Source: JBEKCP01 sp050014815
GTDB taxonomy: Bacteria > Planctomycetota > Planctomycetia > Pirellulales > Thermoguttaceae
NCBI GenBank assembly: GCA_050014815.1
Contig: JBEKCP010000440.1
Coordinates: 1 to 5,140, forward strand
DNA: 5,140 nt
Direction: 5' to 3'
Part shown: piece after piece, positions 2,962 to 5,140 of the stretch
How positions within the stretch are numbered: the first letter of the stretch is position 1
How the letters are laid out: each line of letters opens with the position of its first letter
Program-made: the position numbers and the translations under genes
The notes under the pieces: model-generated
What the model was told of the DNA's origin: nothing
Databases searched by the model: none
Seen by the model: only the letters and a program-made list of their open reading frames with translations

Positions 2962-5140
2962 ATGTTTCCAAGCTTCCGCCGCGTGCTAGCGTGTCTTGCT
3001 CTCGCATCCCTCTTGGCATGGACCGGCTGCCGGAAAGCCGAATCTCCGGCCGCCGATCCACCGGCCGGGCCGGCAGGCGACTCGCAGGAGCGGAAGGCCC
3101 CGGAGAAACTCACCAGCGCCATGGCCGTGCTGGAGCGGATGGCGGAGGTCTACAAGAAGGCCTCCCGCTACGCCGACTTTGGGACGGTGCAGCTCCAGGC
3201 CCAGACGACCCGGGGCCCGATCGACTGGTCCGCTGACTACTCCGTCAAGCTGGTTCGTCCGAACAAGCTGCGGGTGAAGATCAACGAGGGGGAGATCGTG
3301 GCGGACGGGCAGAAATGGAACGCCTGGGTCCGCGGCCTGCCCGACCAGGTCGTCGTCCGCGACCCGCCGGTGCGGCTGGCGATGGAGCTCTTCTTCGCCG
3401 ACAAGGTCCTTGCCCAAGAGCTCAGTCGGGGGCTGGACGGCCAACTTCCGCAGTTCCCTTTGTCGCCCCAACTGCCGTTGCTCTTGGCCGATAATCCGGT
3501 GCCGGGCCTGCTGGCGGGGGCGGAGGAGCCGGGGCTGGTCGAGCCGGGCAAGATCGGCGACGCCGAGTGCTACCGCGTGCAGGTCAAATCGTCCGAGGGC
3601 GTGACCGTCTTCTGGATCGACCGGGAGACCTTCGTGCTGCGGCGGTTGGTGTTTCCGGTGGCTACGCTATGGCAGCGTTTCGGAGGTGAGCAGCAGGTGC
3701 AGAGCCTGTCGCTGGTGGCTGATTTCGTGGGGGCCCAATTGGACGCCGCCGTGGACCCCAAGGCGTTTCAGTTCGAGGTCCCCCAGGGCACCCGGCAGGT
3801 CAGGATGTTCCAGCCGCCGGACATGTTCCAGTTCCTGGGCAAGCGGTTGCCCGACTTCAAGTTCATCGACGGCGAGGGCAAGCCGGTCACTCCCGGATCG
3901 CTAACCGGGAAGGTTGCCGTGCTGAACTTCTGGGACACGGGTTGCGAGCCCTGCCGTCTGCTCTTGCCGGAGCTTGAAAAGCTCTACCAGAAGGAGAAGG
4001 GCAACGACAAGCTGGCCTTCTTCGCCGTCAGCATGGACCCGAAGGAAGTCGAGAACAAGGCGGTCCAGGACGTCCTGAGCGGCCTGAAGGTGACGATGCC
4101 GCTGGTGCGCGATCCGGAGCAGCAGGCACTCACCGCGCTGCGGGTGTTCATCCCCACCACGCTGCTTATCCTGGGGACCGATGGCACGCTCCAGCAGTGC
4201 GAGGTAGACGACATGAAGGAATTCTTGGCCGCGCTGCCCGGCCGCTTGGAAAAACTGCTCTCCGGCGAGGACCTTTCCAAGGAGGCCGCGGCGCGGTATC
4301 AGGGCAAGATCCACGCGCAGGAAAAGGCGATAGACCGCGTGTTCCAGGGCAAGCTGGCCGAGGACCCCACGGAGCCCCAAACGCTCAAGCTCACGCGGTT
4401 GTGGAAGGCGGCCGAGGTGAAGAGCCCGGGCAATATCCTGGTCGTGCCGGGCGGGGGCCCCGCGCCGCGGATCTTCGTTATCGACGAGCTCAAGTCGATC
4501 GTGGAGCTGGGCACCGACGGCCGCGTGCTCGCCAGGCGCGGGCCGGACGCGCAGGGCGAGGTGATCTGCAATCTCCGCACGGCCATCGGCGGCGACGGCA
4601 AGCGGGTCTTTGCGGCCTTCGCGCTGAGCGGCCAGCAATTCTTCTCGTTCGACGAGAACTGGAAGCAGACCCTCGCGTTCCCCGACGAGACCATCAAGAC
4701 GACGCACAAGGGCATCGCCGACGTGCAATTGGCCGATGCCGATGGCAGCGGCCAACTGAAGGCCTACGTCGGCTACTACGACGCCACCGGCATTCAGGCG
4801 GTTTCGCTGGCGGGCAAGCGGCTCTGGTCGAACCGCACGCTGCTGAGCGTCGTGCGGACCGCCCTCGCGCCCCCCGACGCCCAAGGCCGCCGGAGCATCT
4901 TGTGCGCCTGCCAGAGCGAAAACGGGGCCCTGGCCATACTGGACGCCGCCGGGAACCGGCAAGGCCAGATCGTGGTGAGCAATTGGCCGATCGGCTCGAT
5001 CGTCGGCGCGGACCTCAAAGGCGATGGTGCGCCCGCTGGGCCGCCGCTCTGGGCCGCCCTGTCGGTGAACCCGGAGGGCCAGACGGTCATCCTGGGGATC
5101 TCGCTCAAGGGCGACGTGCTCTGGAACTACCCGCTCCCCA
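2962..5140 (+). CDS. Exported/lipoprotein LolA-like + TlpA-like redoxin + propeller-like protein (3' end outside window)
   Basis: The frame stays open for 726 codons from ATG 2962 to the window edge, so the protein is longer than seen. The N-terminus is a signal peptide (FRR, then hydrophobic VLACLALASLLAW) ending in TGC. Cys23 may be lipidated, but Trp at -3 makes the lipobox imperfect. A low-complexity Pro/Ala linker (about 24-48) follows. Residues of about 54-270 look like a LolA/DUF2092-type periplasmic fold (LVRPNKLRVKI, then VADGQKWNAW, then VFWIDRETFVLRRL). Residues of about 293-430 form a thioredoxin-like TlpA domain: LGKRLPDFKF, VAVLNFWDTGCEPC with active-site Cys328 and Cys331, and the cis-proline P398 in FIPTT. 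After a charged helical linker (about 435-465) comes a beta-rich, propeller-like region. It has DADGSG (592-597), an FG-GAP-like calcium-loop motif, and repeats such as LAGKRLWS and LKGDVLWNY. Inferred role: a cell-envelope thiol-disulfide protein, perhaps anchored to a membrane. Partner and substrate are unknown. It is divergent from the LarA-like operon. Confidence 0.85.
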   Translation, partial: MFPSFRRVLACLALASLLAWTGCRKAESPAADPPAGPAGDSQERKAPEKLTSAMAVLERMAEVYKKASRYADFGTVQLQAQTTRGPIDWSADYSVKLVRPNKLRVKINEGEIVADGQKWNAWVRGLPDQVVVRDPPVRLAMELFFADKVLAQELSRGLDGQLPQFPLSPQLPLLLADNPVPGLLAGAEEPGLVEPGKIGDAECYRVQVKSSEGVTVFWIDRETFVLRRLVFPVATLWQRFGGEQQVQSLSLVADFVGAQLDAAVDPKAFQFEVPQGTRQVRMFQPPDMFQFLGKRLPDFKFIDGEGKPVTPGSLTGKVAVLNFWDTGCEPCRLLLPELEKLYQKEKGNDKLAFFAVSMDPKEVENKAVQDVLSGLKVTMPLVRDPEQQALTALRVFIPTTLLILGTDGTLQQCEVDDMKEFLAALPGRLEKLLSGEDLSKEAAARYQGKIHAQEKAIDRVFQGKLAEDPTEPQTLKLTRLWKAAEVKSPGNILVVPGGGPAPRIFVIDELKSIVELGTDGRVLARRGPDAQGEVICNLRTAIGGDGKRVFAAFALSGQQFFSFDENWKQTLAFPDETIKTTHKGIADVQLADADGSGQLKAYVGYYDATGIQAVSLAGKRLWSNRTLLSVVRTALAPPDAQGRRSILCACQSENGALAILDAAGNRQGQIVVSNWPIGSIVGADLKGDGAPAGPPLWAALSVNPEGQTVILGISLKGDVLWNYPLP

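Noticed and set aside
3901..4962. 353-residue minus-strand open frame
   Set aside because: It is antisense to the redoxin/propeller gene, which has clear motifs (CEPC, cis-Pro). The minus-strand translation has no recognisable domain.

Overview
The window is GC-rich, gene-dense bacterial DNA. I infer a planctomycete (Pirellulales-like). The basis is a large exported protein joining a LolA-like, a redoxin and a propeller-like segment, together with GTTCCCACG/CGTGGGAAC palindromes of a kind I associate with that phylum. This is recognition from memory, not a database match.

Layout. (1) At the left edge, 1-171 (+) is the last 56 codons of an ABC-type ATPase. (2) A 30-bp perfect inverted repeat (188-269) fills the convergent junction. 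(3) A compact minus-strand operon runs right to left: a LarA-like (lactate racemase family) protein (2656-1436), a YggS/PLPBP-type pyridoxal-phosphate homeostasis protein (1428-643) and a YggU/DUF167 protein (590-288). A good sigma70-like promoter (TTGACG-N16-GATAAT) lies just upstream of the operon. (4) A divergent intergenic region (2657-2961) holds this promoter, a weaker rightward one, and a block of GTTCCCACG palindromes. (5) From 2962 to the right edge a plus-strand gene, still open at the end of the window, encodes a probable lipoprotein or exported protein. It has a LolA/DUF2092-like domain, a TlpA-like thioredoxin domain (CEPC) and a C-terminal FG-GAP/propeller-like region.

How the genes relate. 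YggS and YggU are classic neighbours (yggS-yggT-yggU in E. coli), so that pair is a conserved housekeeping unit, here without YggT. The LarA-like protein in front is unusual: its fold-level pattern is recognisable, but the histidines and the lysine that lactate racemase uses for catalysis and for holding its nickel-pincer cofactor appear to be absent.

The most striking signal is repeat DNA at almost every gene boundary, and inside genes. A palindromic element of about 85 bp sits in frame inside yggS and adds about 28 residues. A GGGATTA heptamer array overwrites the 3' end of yggS and supplies its stop codon, with stops in all six frames. A nested palindrome lies between the convergent genes, and a double palindrome lies in the putative leader of the exported protein. 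I found no CRISPR array, tRNA, rRNA or transposase gene.
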